NCBI RefSeq assembly: GCF_036248255.1
Contig: NZ_CP109178.1
Location: 8,189,001-8,253,000, forward strand
Reading direction: 5' to 3'
Length of the DNA: 64,000 nt
Source: Streptomyces sp. NBC_01717
GTDB taxonomy: Bacteria; Actinomycetota; Actinomycetes; Streptomycetales; Streptomycetaceae
The first letter of the stretch is position 1. Each line of letters opens with the position of its first letter. Shown here piece after piece: positions 25,206 to 33,217 of this stretch. The notes under the pieces were generated by a model, which saw only the letters and a program-made list of their open reading frames with translations, did no database searches and was not told the DNA's origin. The position numbers were made by a program, and so were the translations under genes.

Positions 25206-26720
25206 TCAGTCCCGGACCGCCACCTTCTGTGCGGCCGACAGCTGGGCGGCCGATGCCTCGGCGGCGGCCCGGTCGCCCTCGGACGACGCGACCAGCACGG
25301 AGTGCTGCACCGGCCTGCGGCGACGCAGGCCGGTCAGCGTGATCAGCAGCCCGGCGAACGCGATCGCCGTCACCACCACGAGGCCCGGCCGGTAGCTGTC
25401 GAGGACCGCCTGCGAGGAGCCGTCGCCGCTGCCGTGTGCCGTGATCACCGCCGTCACGACGGCCAGGAAGATCGCCCCGCCGACCTGGATCGAGGTGTTC
25501 AGCAGGCCCGACACCATGCCCTGCTCGTCGTCGTCGACCCCGTTGGTGGCCTGGATGTTGAGCGACGGGAAGGTCAGTGCGCAGGCCGCGCCCAGCAGCA
25601 GCATCGAGGGCAGGATGACCGCCGCGTACGACGGGGTGAGGGTGATCCGCAGGAAGAGCCCGTAGCCGACGACCAGGAAGGTGAAGCCGGCCGCGATCAC
25701 ACGCGGCGTCCCGAACCGGTCGACCACATCGCCGATCTTCGTCGACGACAGCGCGACCAGCAACCCCGCGGGCAGGAAGGCCAGCGCGGTCTGCAGGGCC
25801 GACCAGCCGAGCAGCGACTGCATGTACTGGGTGACCAGGAACTGGAAGCCGACGTAGCTGCCGAAGAATGCGGCGGCGCCCAGCTGCGCCCTGACCTGGC
25901 TGCCGGAGCGCAGCACACCGAGCCGGATCAGCGGGTTCGCGGTGCGTCGCTCGATGGTGACGAAGACGGTCAGCAGTACGGCGACGGCGAGGAACGACAG
26001 CAGGGTCCGGGCCGAGGTCCAGCCGGCTTCCGAGGCCTGGACGACGGTGAACACCAGCAGCAGCATGGATGCCGTGCCGGTGACGGCGCCCGGCAGGTCG
26101 TAACCGCGGCGGGTGTCCTCGCGGTCGCTGTGCGGGATCAGCCTCAGCCCCGCCACCAGGGCGATCAGCGCGATGGGGGCGGGCAGCAGCATGGTCCAGC
26201 GCCAGGACAGCTGGGTGAGCAGACCGGACAGCACCAGGCCCATGGAGAAGCCGGTGGCCGCGCACGTGGTGTAGATGGACAGCGCGCGGTTGCGCTGCGG
26301 GCCTTCCTTGAACGTCGTGGTGATGATCGAGAGCCCGGCCGGCGCGGTGAACGCGGCGCTCAGCCCCTTGATGAAGCGGCTGGCGATCAGCAGCGGCCCG
26401 GAGTCGACGAATCCGCCGAGCAGCGAGGCGAGGGCGAAGACGCCGAGCGCGATCAGGAAGACCTGGCGCCTGCCGAGCAGATCGGCCGCGCGGCCGCCGA
26501 GGAGCAGCAGTCCGCCGTAGCCGAGGATGTACCCGCTGACGATCCACTGCAGGGTCGAGGTGGTCAGGTCGAGGTCGTCGGCGATGGACGGCAGAGCGAC
26601 GCCGACCATGGAGACGTCCAGCGCGTCCAGGAACATCGCGGCGCAGAGCACGAGCAGGGTGCCCCACAGGCGCGGGCTCCAACGCGCATGGGAATCGGAG
26701 ACGTTGAGCGGAGAGGTCAT
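25206..26720 (-). CDS. MFS multidrug exporter, DHA2 (EmrB/QacA-like, 14-helix)
   Basis: A 504-residue transporter with about 14 membrane helices and family motifs: helix 1 region LDALDVSMVGVALPSIADDL, motif A GGRAADLLGRRQVF and motif C-like GFSMGLVLSGLL. It should export a hydrophobic compound by proton antiport. The ATG at 26720 has no visible Shine-Dalgarno site. It is divergent from a MarR regulator and its promoter region carries three overlapping palindromes, so expression is probably ligand-induced through that MarR protein. Confidence 0.92.
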   Translation of the reverse strand: MTSPLNVSDSHARWSPRLWGTLLVLCAAMFLDALDVSMVGVALPSIADDLDLTTSTLQWIVSGYILGYGGLLLLGGRAADLLGRRQVFLIALGVFALASLLGGFVDSGPLLIASRFIKGLSAAFTAPAGLSIITTTFKEGPQRNRALSIYTTCAATGFSMGLVLSGLLTQLSWRWTMLLPAPIALIALVAGLRLIPHSDREDTRRGYDLPGAVTGTASMLLLVFTVVQASEAGWTSARTLLSFLAVAVLLTVFVTIERRTANPLIRLGVLRSGSQVRAQLGAAAFFGSYVGFQFLVTQYMQSLLGWSALQTALAFLPAGLLVALSSTKIGDVVDRFGTPRVIAAGFTFLVVGYGLFLRITLTPSYAAVILPSMLLLGAACALTFPSLNIQATNGVDDDEQGMVSGLLNTSIQVGGAIFLAVVTAVITAHGSGDGSSQAVLDSYRPGLVVVTAIAFAGLLITLTGLRRRRPVQHSVLVASSEGDRAAAEASAAQLSAAQKVAVRD

Positions 26721-26734
26721 GACGACGAAGGTAC

Positions 26735-26761
26735 ATGCATATGCATTGAATGCAAGTGCAT
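26735..26761. promoter_or_regulatory. three overlapping palindromes, putative MarR operator
   Basis: Within 27 bp lie ATGCATATGCAT (26735-26746, perfect), TGCATT-G-AATGCA (26742-26754, perfect arms) and ATGCA-AG-TGCAT (26750-26761, perfect arms). All share the TGCA core. The region separates the divergent DHA2 exporter and MarR gene starts, 14 bp from the exporter ATG. Confidence 0.65.
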
Positions 26762-26807
26762 TTAATTCCGATGCAACAAACGGCTCCATCTCTGCTAACG
26801 TGCGGTC

Positions 26808-27209
26808 ATGGCAGCCAACAAGCCCGAGCGGGTGCTCGTCGAGGAGTGGCGGGACATCCTTGCGCTGCATGCCAGGACGTTGTGCGAGCTCGATCGTGAG
26901 CTGCACCGGCACGGCCTCGGCGCCAGCGACTTCGAGGTGCTCGACGTCCTCGCGGAGGGCGCCGCGGAGGACGGCGGTGCCGCCTATCGCGTACAGGAGC
27001 TGGCCTCCCGGGTCCATCTCAGCCAGAGTGCGCTGTCACGCCTGGTCGCACGGCTGGAGAAGGACGACCTCGTGTGTCGCGGGATGTGCAGCGAGGACCG
27101 GCGCGGAGTCCGGGTCGAGCTGACCGCGAAGGGCCGGGCGCGTCATGCCGAGGTCAAGCCGCTGCAGCGGTCGGTGCTCGCCCGGATGCTGGACGGCGCG
27201 ACCGGCTGA
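26808..27209 (+). CDS. MarR family transcriptional regulator
   Basis: The 133-residue protein has the winged helix RVQELASRVHLSQSALSRLV (about 64-83) and wing DLVCRGMCSEDRRGVRVELT. It ends somewhat early for MarR proteins, which usually have a longer last helix. The genes start 87 bp apart in divergent orientation with the DHA2 exporter, so it is the likely repressor. A Cys in the wing region (CRGMC) could be redox-sensitive, but that is speculative. Confidence 0.88.
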   Translation: MAANKPERVLVEEWRDILALHARTLCELDRELHRHGLGASDFEVLDVLAEGAAEDGGAAYRVQELASRVHLSQSALSRLVARLEKDDLVCRGMCSEDRRGVRVELTAKGRARHAEVKPLQRSVLARMLDGATG

Positions 27210-27248
27210 GTGCGGTACCGGCCGCCGCGCCTCGTTCCCGTACGTCTG

Positions 27249-28010
27249 TCAGGACCAGGTGACCCCGGAGTTCTCGCACCACAGGCGGGCCAGCCCCCGG
27301 TCGCCCGTCACCGTGACCGCGGTGAGCGGCAGCCTGTTCCAGAGCGTCAGATAGAGCCCCTCGGCCGTCCCGCTCAATTCGCAGTCGCCGGACCCCGCCC
27401 GGTGTGTGTCGGCCTTCGATTCGCGTTCGGCCTGCGGCGGCTCCGACGAGAGCCGTACGGTCCACGCGTCGCCCGTGTCCGTGGCGCGTACCCGCAGCGT
27501 GCGTGGTGCATCGATGCGCACCCGGCTCTTCGGGCGGGCGTGGAACCCGAGCAGCAGCTCGTCGATCCCGTCCAGCGCCTGGCCGGCCGCCACGGTCGAG
27601 AGCGGGCCGCCGCACGCGGACTCGGCGTCCACCCGGTGAATCGTCGTCTCGTGGGCCTGCCGCCGTGCCCAGAACACCAGCGGGGAGGGCGCGGGCAGAA
27701 AGGTCCAGCACTCCAGCTCGGTTGAGGCGCTCTCCAGCGCGTTCACCAGCAGGCCGTGCCCCTCGCGGAACCAGTCGAGCAACTCCCCGCCGTCCAGATC
27801 GGGTTCGCCCCCGTCGGGGTGGTACGAGGTGTGCCCCTCGGCGACGTACGCGGTCGCCCAGCGGTGCACCATGCCGGTGTGCCGGAGCAGATTGCGCACC
27901 TGCCAGCCCGGGCATGTCGGCACCGAAGCGCCGGGCCCGGCCTGCTCCGCCGCGGCGGCCAGCAAGTGTCCTGCTTCCGTGAGGGACTTGACGTGGTCCG
28001 TGGTCTCCAT
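27249..28010 (-). CDS. maleylpyruvate isomerase family mycothiol-dependent enzyme
   Basis: A 253-residue DinB/MDMPI-like protein: N-terminal helical bundle with VPTCPGWQVRNLLRHTGMVH and a later ETTIHRVDAE segment giving the His and acidic metal ligands, then a C-terminal MDMPI-C domain with LWNRLPLTAVTVTGD. Such proteins use mycothiol for S-transfer or isomerisation; the actual reaction is not known. It is followed downstream by no partner and converges with the MarR gene. Confidence 0.85.
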   Translation of the reverse strand: METTDHVKSLTEAGHLLAAAAEQAGPGASVPTCPGWQVRNLLRHTGMVHRWATAYVAEGHTSYHPDGGEPDLDGGELLDWFREGHGLLVNALESASTELECWTFLPAPSPLVFWARRQAHETTIHRVDAESACGGPLSTVAAGQALDGIDELLLGFHARPKSRVRIDAPRTLRVRATDTGDAWTVRLSSEPPQAERESKADTHRAGSGDCELSGTAEGLYLTLWNRLPLTAVTVTGDRGLARLWCENSGVTWS

Positions 28011-28031
28011 GGCCGAGATTGTGCCAGTGGC

Positions 28032-28400
28032 TCAGACGCCCTGGGGATGGGCGGTACGGGAGCATCCTCCGCCGCGCACCAGCCGTACGAACCAGCCGAG
28101 GGCAAGCGCCTGCAGGAGGACGGACACGACGAGGGCGAGATATATGAACCAGGCCGGCCCGGCCGCGTCCACTCCCCACAGCTCGCTGCCGACGAAGAAC
28201 ACGAACACTGTCGGCGCCGCGAGCAGGAACAGCCAGACGCCCGCGAACGAGGCGTCCTCGTGTGGGACGAACAGTGTGTCCACGGCGACAAACACCGCCG
28301 CCGCCAGCACCACCCCGAGGTAGATCAGCGAGGCGGCATTGCCGAAGGTCAGCCGTACGAGCGTGCGGAGGTGCTGCTTGTTCATGACCGGCTTGTTCAT
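28032..28400 (-). CDS. SCO4225-type integral membrane protein
   Basis: A 122-residue protein with about three membrane segments (IYLGVVLAAAVFVAVDTLFV, GVWLFLLAAPTVFVFFVG, WFIYLALVVSVLLQALALG) and the conserved-looking stretch PHEDASFAGVWLF. I recognise the pattern of the SCO4225 family of Streptomyces; its function is unknown. GGGGAGCAGG lies before the ATG at 28400. It ends 21 bp before the start of the mycothiol-dependent enzyme gene on the same strand and could be co-transcribed with it. Confidence 0.7.
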   Translation of the reverse strand: MNKPVMNKQHLRTLVRLTFGNAASLIYLGVVLAAAVFVAVDTLFVPHEDASFAGVWLFLLAAPTVFVFFVGSELWGVDAAGPAWFIYLALVVSVLLQALALGWFVRLVRGGGCSRTAHPQGV

Positions 28401-28521
28401 GGCCTGCTCCCCGTGGATGGTCGATGCCTCCATCGTGCGGCCGGGGAGCCGGTCCTGCCTGAGTACGCCTACTCAATCAGGCCGATGTGCGTGCAGTGGA
28501 GGTCTGGAATGCGTATGGCGA

Positions 28522-29739
28522 TCAGGCGCGGGCCGTCGCATGCCGTGCCGCGTACCCCAGCGCCGCCGCGGCACCGGCGAGCAGCGCCACCGTCGTGAGG
28601 GCCAACGGCAGCGAGAACCAGTCGGCCAGGAACCCGATCGCGGGCGGCCCGAGGAGCATCCCGCCGTAGCCGATCGTCGACGCGACGGCCACTCCGCTCG
28701 GGCCGGCCAGCTCGCCGGCCCGTCCGACCGCGACGGGGAAGATGTTCGCCAGGCCGAGTCCGGCGACGGCGAAGCCGAGAAGGGCGAGCCAGGTGGTCGG
28801 TGCCAGCGATCCGAGGAGCATTCCGGCCGCGCCCGTCGCGCCGCCCGCGACGAGCGTGCGGGTCTGGCCGAGCCGTTCGAGCAGGGCGGTGCCGGTGAGC
28901 CTGCCCACGGTCATGGCCAGGGCGAACAGCGAGTATCCGGCGGCAGCGACGCCCGGACGGGCGTGCAGGTCCTGAGCCAGATGGAGCGCGCTCCAGTCGG
29001 CCAAGGCCCCTTCCCCGTACGCGGTGCAGAGCGCGATCACGCCGAACAGCAGGACCAGGTTGCGGGCCCGGCCCGCCATCCGGCGTGGCGGCTCGGCAGG
29101 GTCCGCCGCGGTCGCCGCCCGGGGGGCCGGGTACCGGAGCAGGGTCGGTCCGGCGGCGGCGGTGACCAGCAGTCCGACCCCGGTCAGGATGAAGAGATGG
29201 GTGGCGGGGGAGAGGCCACCGGCGACCAGTCCGCCGAGTCCGGCGCCGAGCATGCCGCCGAGGCTGAACGCGGCATGGAAGCTCGGCATCACCGGGCGCC
29301 CCAGGCCGGCGACCAGATCGACCGCGGCGCTGTTCATCGCGACGTTCATCGCGCCGTATGCGGCGCCGAAGACCAGCAGGACCAGACCGAGCGTGAGTGC
29401 CGAGTGCGTCTGCGCGGGCAGGGCGATGGCGAGCGAGAGGAGCGCTCCGCAGACCACCGTCAGGGGGTGGTTGCCGAACCGCCTGCACAGCCGTCCGGCG
29501 AGCATCATGGTGATGACGGCTCCGGCGGAGACCCCGAGCAGGGCGAGGCCGAGTGTGGATGCGGAGGCGCCGGTCTGGTGCTTGATGGCCGGGATGCGGA
29601 CCACCCAGCCGGCGAAGAGGAAACCGTCGAGGGCGAAGAACACGGTCAGCGCGGTACGGAGGCGGGCCGACGAGGGTGGGGCGGTGTCTCCGCCTGGTCC
29701 CCCCGGTAGGGCCGTCCGCAGTTTGTTTAGTTGCGGCAC
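28522..29739 (-). CDS. MFS transporter (YbjJ/FucP-like)
   Basis: A 405-residue transporter with about twelve membrane helices, including FFALDGFLFAGWVVRIPAIK and GAAYGAMNVAMNSAAVDL, a pattern of YbjJ-type sugar/drug MFS proteins. It starts at GTG 29739 without a clear Shine-Dalgarno site. The start region contains the AT-rich run TTTGTTTAGTTG, unusual here and possibly an operator. It is divergent from a ROK-type repressor, a common control for sugar transporters. Confidence 0.87.
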   Translation of the reverse strand: MPQLNKLRTALPGGPGGDTAPPSSARLRTALTVFFALDGFLFAGWVVRIPAIKHQTGASASTLGLALLGVSAGAVITMMLAGRLCRRFGNHPLTVVCGALLSLAIALPAQTHSALTLGLVLLVFGAAYGAMNVAMNSAAVDLVAGLGRPVMPSFHAAFSLGGMLGAGLGGLVAGGLSPATHLFILTGVGLLVTAAAGPTLLRYPAPRAATAADPAEPPRRMAGRARNLVLLFGVIALCTAYGEGALADWSALHLAQDLHARPGVAAAGYSLFALAMTVGRLTGTALLERLGQTRTLVAGGATGAAGMLLGSLAPTTWLALLGFAVAGLGLANIFPVAVGRAGELAGPSGVAVASTIGYGGMLLGPPAIGFLADWFSLPLALTTVALLAGAAAALGYAARHATARA

Positions 29740-29813
29740 AAAAGAAGCATAGGGGCCCGTGGACTAGGGATGCAAGACGGCGGACCGCCAGGGCCGACAA
29801 GGTCGGAGGGTGC

Positions 29814-29867
29814 GATCACAGTGACCGGGAGGAGCGACCGGGGAGGGGTGATCACGGTGACCAGGAG
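29814..29867. repeat. direct repeat of an imperfect palindrome upstream of the ROK regulator
   Basis: GATCACAGTGACCGGGAG (29814-29831) and GATCACGGTGACCAGGAG (29850-29867) match at 16 of 18 bases and are 36 bp apart. Each holds GATCAC-N-GTGACC, palindromic apart from one base. Position between the MFS and ROK genes suggests paired operator sites. Role inferred. Confidence 0.45.
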
Positions 29868-29972
29868 AGGTGGCCGCCGCGGGCGCGAACGGCGTGCGCC
29901 GTGGCAGCACGCGGGCTGGAGCGCCCGACCGGAGCGTCGGCAGTTGCTCCGGATCATGGGAGACTCGCCCCC

Positions 29973-31187
29973 ATGAACGGCAAGGCGACCACCACCCGGA
30001 CGAAGTTGGAGAGGGGCCGGAGCGCGCTCGGGCCTGCCCTGGAACTGGTCCACACAGGACGCGCGCCCACCCGCGCCGTGCTCACCTCGGAGCTCGGCGT
30101 CACCCGCGCGACCGCCGGTGCGGTCGCCGCGGAGCTGGAGGCGCTCGGTCTCATCCGCGTCGACTCCAGCCCCGGTTCCGCGGCAGGCTCGCAGGGCCGC
30201 CCCTCGCACCGGCTGGCCATCCGCGAGTCCGGCCCGGTCGCCATCGCCGCGCAGGTGCATGCCGACGGGTTCCGTGCCGCGCTGGTGGGGCTCGGCGGCC
30301 GACTCGTCGCCACGGATCCCGGCTGCGTCACCGTCACATCGGACCCGGCCCAGGTCGTGGGCGAAGTCGTCGACGCATGCGCCCGCTTGCTGCGCGACAG
30401 CGGGCTGCGCTGCGTCGGTGCGGGCCTCGCCGTCCCCTCCGCCGTGGCCGAACCGGAGGGCACCGCTCTCAACCCACTGCACATCGCCTGGCCGGCAGGA
30501 TCCCAGGTCCGTGAGATCTTCGCCACGTGTGTACGTGAAGCCGGCATCCCCGGCCCCGCGTTCACCGGAAACGATGTCAACCTCGCCGCGCTCGCCGAGC
30601 ACCGGCACGGCGCCGGCCGCGGAGCCCAGCATCTGCTCTGCGTGGCCACGGGCCACCGCGGCGTCGGCGGCGCCCTCGTCCTCGACGGCCGCCTGCACAC
30701 CGGCAGTTCGGGGCTGGCCCTCGAGGTCGGCCATCTCACCGTGAACCCCGAGGGGCGTCCGTGCCACTGCGGCGGTCGCGGCTGCCTCGACGTCGAGACC
30801 GACCCGCTGGCCTTCCTCGTCGCCGCCCGCCGCGAACCGGGCCCCGAGGAGTCGCTGCTCAAGCAGGCGAGCGACCTGCTGCGCACGGAGTACGAGGACG
30901 CGGCGGTACGGGCCGCGTCCGACGAACTGATCGACCGGCTCGGCCTCGGGCTGGCCGGACTCGTCAACATCCTCAACCCGGACCGGATCATCCTCGGCGG
31001 ACTGCACCGCGCACTGCTCGACGCCGACCCGGAGCGACTGCGCGCCGTCGTCGCCGATCGCAGCCTGTGGGGGCGCAGCGGCAGTGTGCCGATCCTGCCG
31101 TGCACCCTCGATCACAACAGCCTGGTCGGCGCGGCCGAACTGGCCTGGCAGCCGGTTCTCGACGACCCGCTGGCCGCACTGGCCTGA
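29973..31187 (+). CDS. ROK family transcriptional regulator
   Basis: The 404-residue protein joins an N-terminal winged helix (APTRAVLTSELGVTRATAGA, about 30-50) to a ROK sugar-kinase-like domain with the zinc segment LEVGHLTVNPEGRPCHCGG and RGCLDVE. The ATP motif DxGxTK is absent, as expected for a repressor of the NagC/XylR type. It is divergent from an MFS transporter, and a degraded phosphotriesterase gene follows. The effector sugar is unknown. Confidence 0.9.
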   Translation: MNGKATTTRTKLERGRSALGPALELVHTGRAPTRAVLTSELGVTRATAGAVAAELEALGLIRVDSSPGSAAGSQGRPSHRLAIRESGPVAIAAQVHADGFRAALVGLGGRLVATDPGCVTVTSDPAQVVGEVVDACARLLRDSGLRCVGAGLAVPSAVAEPEGTALNPLHIAWPAGSQVREIFATCVREAGIPGPAFTGNDVNLAALAEHRHGAGRGAQHLLCVATGHRGVGGALVLDGRLHTGSSGLALEVGHLTVNPEGRPCHCGGRGCLDVETDPLAFLVAARREPGPEESLLKQASDLLRTEYEDAAVRAASDELIDRLGLGLAGLVNILNPDRIILGGLHRALLDADPERLRAVVADRSLWGRSGSVPILPCTLDHNSLVGAAELAWQPVLDDPLAALA

Positions 31188-31211
31188 ACCGGCGGCCGCG
31201 GAGTGCGGGCC

Positions 31212-31531
31212 GTCCCGGACACGGTCGAGCAACTCCGGTGTGCAGTGCGCGGCTTGGTGCAGACCGGTGGCCGCCACCACATCCCTCCCCGTCGAATGGG
31301 CCGGTGACGCAAGCATGTCGGCCCCGCGCCCATCCCGTACGGTGTCCACTGCACCACCGACCGGCCCCTGAGAGCCCGGAAGTCGCGCGGCCGCTCGGCC
31401 GCTCGCTCGCGGTCGTCCAGCTCCTGGCCCGGCAGGGCCGGGCTGCGCAGAAAGAGATGGTCGTGGGCCTCGCACACGCCCAACTCCCTGGCAGGGATGT
31501 CGCCGAGGACCGTGCGGACCGTGGCTACCAC
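31212..31531 (-). pseudogene. truncated, frameshifted phosphotriesterase-family hydrolase
   Basis: The first 70 or so codons (from 31531) read VLGDIPARELGVCEAHDHLF then ALRGRSVVQWTPYGMG, the start of phosphotriesterase-homology proteins with the metal-binding HDH. Near 31315 the frame shifts; the next family segment, DVVAATGLHQAAHCTPELLDR, is in another frame, and nothing of the remaining two thirds is present. The relic starts 7 bp inside the end of the DUF4865 gene, so it was probably translated with it. It fills most of the gap between the ROK and DUF4865 genes. Confidence 0.7.
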
Positions 31532-32106
31532 TGCCTGCCCTCCCCGAGCCGCTCCCGCTCCGGCATGGACAGATGCAGCACCTCGTAGCGCTCTCCGGGG
31601 GCTTCGGGGGCGTCGTGCTCCCAGAGCGTGAAGTGGAGCATCTCCCAGTGGCGGGGGTCGACGGCCAGCGCCATGGCGACCGCGCCGGGGGCCTTCGCCG
31701 ACGTCCCGCTCTCCTCCAGCTCTGCCTCGACCGCGTCCGCCGGGGCCACCGAGGCAGGGATCGGCGCACGGTGGCGGGTCGCCGTGCGGGGGAGGGCGGC
31801 CGACGCGGGGCCTTCCGCGTACGACAGGCCGGTCCAGTGCTGCACCTCGGGACGGCCGAAGTCATCGACGATGCCCTGGAATCCGGGCCCCCAGAGGAAC
31901 GCGTTCATGCCCTCGGGTGCCTTCCACAGGTACAGCGGCGCGTACTGATCGACCGGCGAGTGCTCGCCGCGTTCGCGTATCAGGTACGCCTTGATGCCCA
32001 GGCCGGGGAAGGTGTCGAGGAGGTGGCCCCTGGTTGCGACGCGGGTACGGATGATCCCCATGTCGTAATGGGCGGGCAGGGTGATCTCGTACTGCTTGGC
32101 ATGCAT
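31525..32106 (-). CDS. DUF4865 family protein
   Basis: A 193-residue protein beginning MHAKQYEITLPAHYDMGIIR with YAPLYLWKAPEGMNAFLWGP and FGRPEVQHWTGL, the hallmark stretches of DUF4865, a dimeric alpha/beta-barrel-like family. Function is unknown. It lies 38 bp after a TetR regulator on the same strand, so it is probably in that regulator's operon. Its 3' end overlaps the start of the phosphotriesterase relic. Confidence 0.82.
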   Translation of the reverse strand: MHAKQYEITLPAHYDMGIIRTRVATRGHLLDTFPGLGIKAYLIRERGEHSPVDQYAPLYLWKAPEGMNAFLWGPGFQGIVDDFGRPEVQHWTGLSYAEGPASAALPRTATRHRAPIPASVAPADAVEAELEESGTSAKAPGAVAMALAVDPRHWEMLHFTLWEHDAPEAPGERYEVLHLSMPERERLGEGRQW

Positions 32107-32143
32107 CGCGTACTCCTCAGGCAGTAGTGGTGCGTGGGAGAGG

Positions 32144-32713
32144 TCAGGCGGAGCCAGTGCGTGGGGCGAGCAGCGAGAGCGGGCCCCTGACGCCCGCGTC
32201 GAAGGCCGCGGTCGAGCCCGAGGCGCGAGCCAGCACGTAGCCGCCCTGCACTGTCGCGACCACCGTCGCCGCTATCTCGTCCGGGTTCAGCGAGCGATCG
32301 AACTCGCCTTGGTCCAGGCCCTGCCGGACGACCTCGCCGAGCCGTCCGCGCAGCCAGCCGATCGTCTCGTCGACGGGTGCGCGCAGCTTGTCGCTGGCGA
32401 TGACATCCGGGTCCATCGTCAGCCGGCCGACCGGGCAGCCGCGGAGCACGTCGCGCTCACGCCGGAGGTACGCCGAGATCCGTTCGTACGCCGATCCCGG
32501 GCCGCCCAGCACCAGTTCGGCGCCGGCCCGCAGCTCCGCCGCCGTGCGCACGATGGCGGCCAGTGCCCGATCGGGTTTGCCCGCGAAGCGGTGGTACATG
32601 CTGCCCTGGCCGGCGCCCGCGTGCTGCTGGATCGCCTTCGGGCTCGTGCCCACATATCCGCGCTCCCACGGGAGCTCCCGGGTGGCTTCGATCAGACGGT
32701 CCGGAGTGCTCAT
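32144..32713 (-). CDS. TetR/AcrR family transcriptional regulator
   Basis: A 189-residue regulator. The HTH region is GYVGTSPKAIQQHAGAGQGS with MYHRFAGKPDRALAA, and the C-terminal half contains CPVGRLTMDP, seen in YxaF/LmrA-like TetR proteins. The ATG at 32713 directly follows an 11-bp-arm palindrome, so the operator covers the translation start region; no Shine-Dalgarno sequence is visible. It heads an apparent operon with DUF4865. Confidence 0.88.
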   Translation of the reverse strand: MSTPDRLIEATRELPWERGYVGTSPKAIQQHAGAGQGSMYHRFAGKPDRALAAIVRTAAELRAGAELVLGGPGSAYERISAYLRRERDVLRGCPVGRLTMDPDVIASDKLRAPVDETIGWLRGRLGEVVRQGLDQGEFDRSLNPDEIAATVVATVQGGYVLARASGSTAAFDAGVRGPLSLLAPRTGSA

Positions 32714-32745
32714 GAGCTCTGTACATACCAGTAGGTACAGAGCTC
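32714..32745. promoter_or_regulatory. operator-like 11-bp inverted repeat abutting the TetR start codon
   Basis: GAGCTCTGTAC (32714-32724) and GTACAGAGCTC (32735-32745) are perfect reverse complements with a 10-base spacer that itself contributes TACC-AGTA-GGTA (32726-32737). The left arm touches the ATG of the TetR gene. A bound repressor would block both transcription and, in the RNA, the arms could pair over the start region. Confidence 0.6.
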
Positions 32746-32789
32746 CAGGGATCTCGGCCGGTCAGCGGGAGCAGGTGCCCGAGGGCCGC

Positions 32790-32807
32790 GTACTCCCAAG
32801 GGGGTAC
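32790..32807. promoter_or_regulatory. GTACTCCCAAGGGGGTAC site upstream of the SHOCT/ABC operon
   Basis: An 18-bp near-palindrome (one mismatch, T against G) with the same GTACTCC....GG(A/G)GTAC form as the site before the two-component genes at 22703-22720. It lies 107 bp before the SHOCT gene. It may place the ABC operon under that response regulator; inference from motif sharing. Confidence 0.45.
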
Positions 32808-32914
32808 GCATACGGCCGCTGGCCGTACGACGACTCGGACCCCCTCCCGGAGCCAGGCTCGTCAGCGACAGAACAACAGCACAACAGAACCTCGCACCGA
32901 GGGAGCTGACCGAG

Positions 32915-33217
32915 ATGAACACCCTGGCCTACTCCGGTGGACCCGGACCGTGGATCCTCCTCTTCCCGCTGATCTGGGCGGCCGTCGTCGTCACCCTTGT
33001 CACCGTGCTGCGCCGTACCGGCCGGCGCGGCGGCCGACCTGGCCCGTGGGGCCTGCGCACCGTTCACGGCGCTCCAGGTCTCCCCGGCGAACAGTCGCCC
33101 ATCGCCCTGCTCGGCCGTCGTTTCGCGGCGGGTGAGATCGACGAGGACGAGTACTGGCGACGGCTCTCCGTACTGGACGAGCAGTTCGGCCGTACCGGTC
33201 GGGGAGGTGCCGCGTGA
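32915..33217 (+). CDS. SHOCT domain membrane-anchored protein
   Basis: A 100-residue protein with one N-terminal membrane helix (WILLFPLIWAAVVVTLVTVL) and a C-terminal SHOCT motif, LLGRRFAAGEIDEDEYWRRL. SHOCT regions are short helices often linked to oligomerisation. Its stop overlaps the GTG of the ABC ATPase gene (GTGA), so it is the first gene of a three-gene operon and may assist or regulate the transporter. Confidence 0.85.
   Translation: MNTLAYSGGPGPWILLFPLIWAAVVVTLVTVLRRTGRRGGRPGPWGLRTVHGAPGLPGEQSPIALLGRRFAAGEIDEDEYWRRLSVLDEQFGRTGRGGAA

Noticed and set aside
31112..31531. Reading the phosphotriesterase frame as an intact 139-residue gene
   Set aside because: Family sequence stops near residue 72 and continues in another frame, so it is a broken gene.
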